In this document: positions 5,745 through 5,748 of the stretch, in pieces
Layout: the number at the start of each line of letters is the position of its first letter
How positions within the stretch are numbered: position 1 is the first letter of the stretch
Origin: an uncultured Thermoproteales archaeon
Lineage (GTDB): Archaea > Thermoproteota > Thermoprotei > Thermoproteales > Thermoproteaceae
DNA length: 5,748 bases
NCBI GenBank assembly: GCA_946480885.1
Contig: CAMLLK010000081.1
Location: 1 to 5,748 of the forward strand
Direction: 5' to 3'
Notes under the pieces: generated by a model
Database searches by the model: none
Seen by the model: the letters and a program-made list of their open reading frames with translations, nothing else
Told to the model about the DNA's origin: nothing
Program-made: the position numbers and the translations under genes

Positions 5745-5748
5745 AACA

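Noticed and set aside
1..5748. CRISPR array, insertion sequence or attachment site
   Set aside because: No spaced direct repeats, transposase-like frame, terminal inverted repeats or tRNA-gene target could be found on either strand.

Overview
The window looks like chromosomal DNA of a hyperthermophilic crenarchaeon of the Thermoproteales, most likely Pyrobaculum, and P. aerophilum fits well. The reasons are the archaeal form of PdxS with a long N-terminal extension, arginine coded mostly by AGA/AGG and isoleucine often by ATA, tight gene packing, and TATA boxes centred about 22-26 bases before start codons, as expected for leaderless transcripts. The species is an inference from style, not from a database match.

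Layout from left to right. Positions 1-58 hold the last codons of a gene that enters from outside the window and ends in a membrane anchor. A TATA box directly behind it drives pdxS-pdxT (90-1672), whose products form the two-subunit pyridoxal 5'-phosphate synthase. The two genes overlap by four bases. A small cytoplasmic protein of the sulfite-oxidase molybdopterin fold follows (1692-2297). Next is an orphan ParA/MinD-like ATPase (2333-3244) with its own TATA box and a Walker A motif that lacks the usual signature lysine.

The ATPase gene converges with, and overlaps by 11 bases, a two-gene minus-strand operon. In transcription order this is a 279-residue protein with a GYPPCC motif (DUF483-like, 4394-3555) followed with no gap by a 106-residue protein resembling a diverged PD-(D/E)xK nuclease fold (3554-3234). 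The function of this pair is unknown.

A 326-base gap (4395-4720) contains the minus-strand promoter of that operon, a separate plus-strand TATA box, and a strong GC-rich hairpin at the place where that box predicts a transcript to start. This is a candidate small RNA or mRNA leader.

The right end (4721-5744) is a zinc-dependent alcohol dehydrogenase gene that is broken. It begins perfectly, with all zinc ligands and the NAD fold, but the reading frame changes three times and there is one in-frame stop. Joining the pieces gives a normal 340-residue dehydrogenase, so it is a recent pseudogene or a sequence with several errors. One lesion lies in a run of six G.

Functionally, only pdxS-pdxT is a clear working unit. 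The most unusual parts are the broken dehydrogenase, the candidate RNA before it, and the convergent cluster of variant ATPase, nuclease-like and GYPPCC genes.
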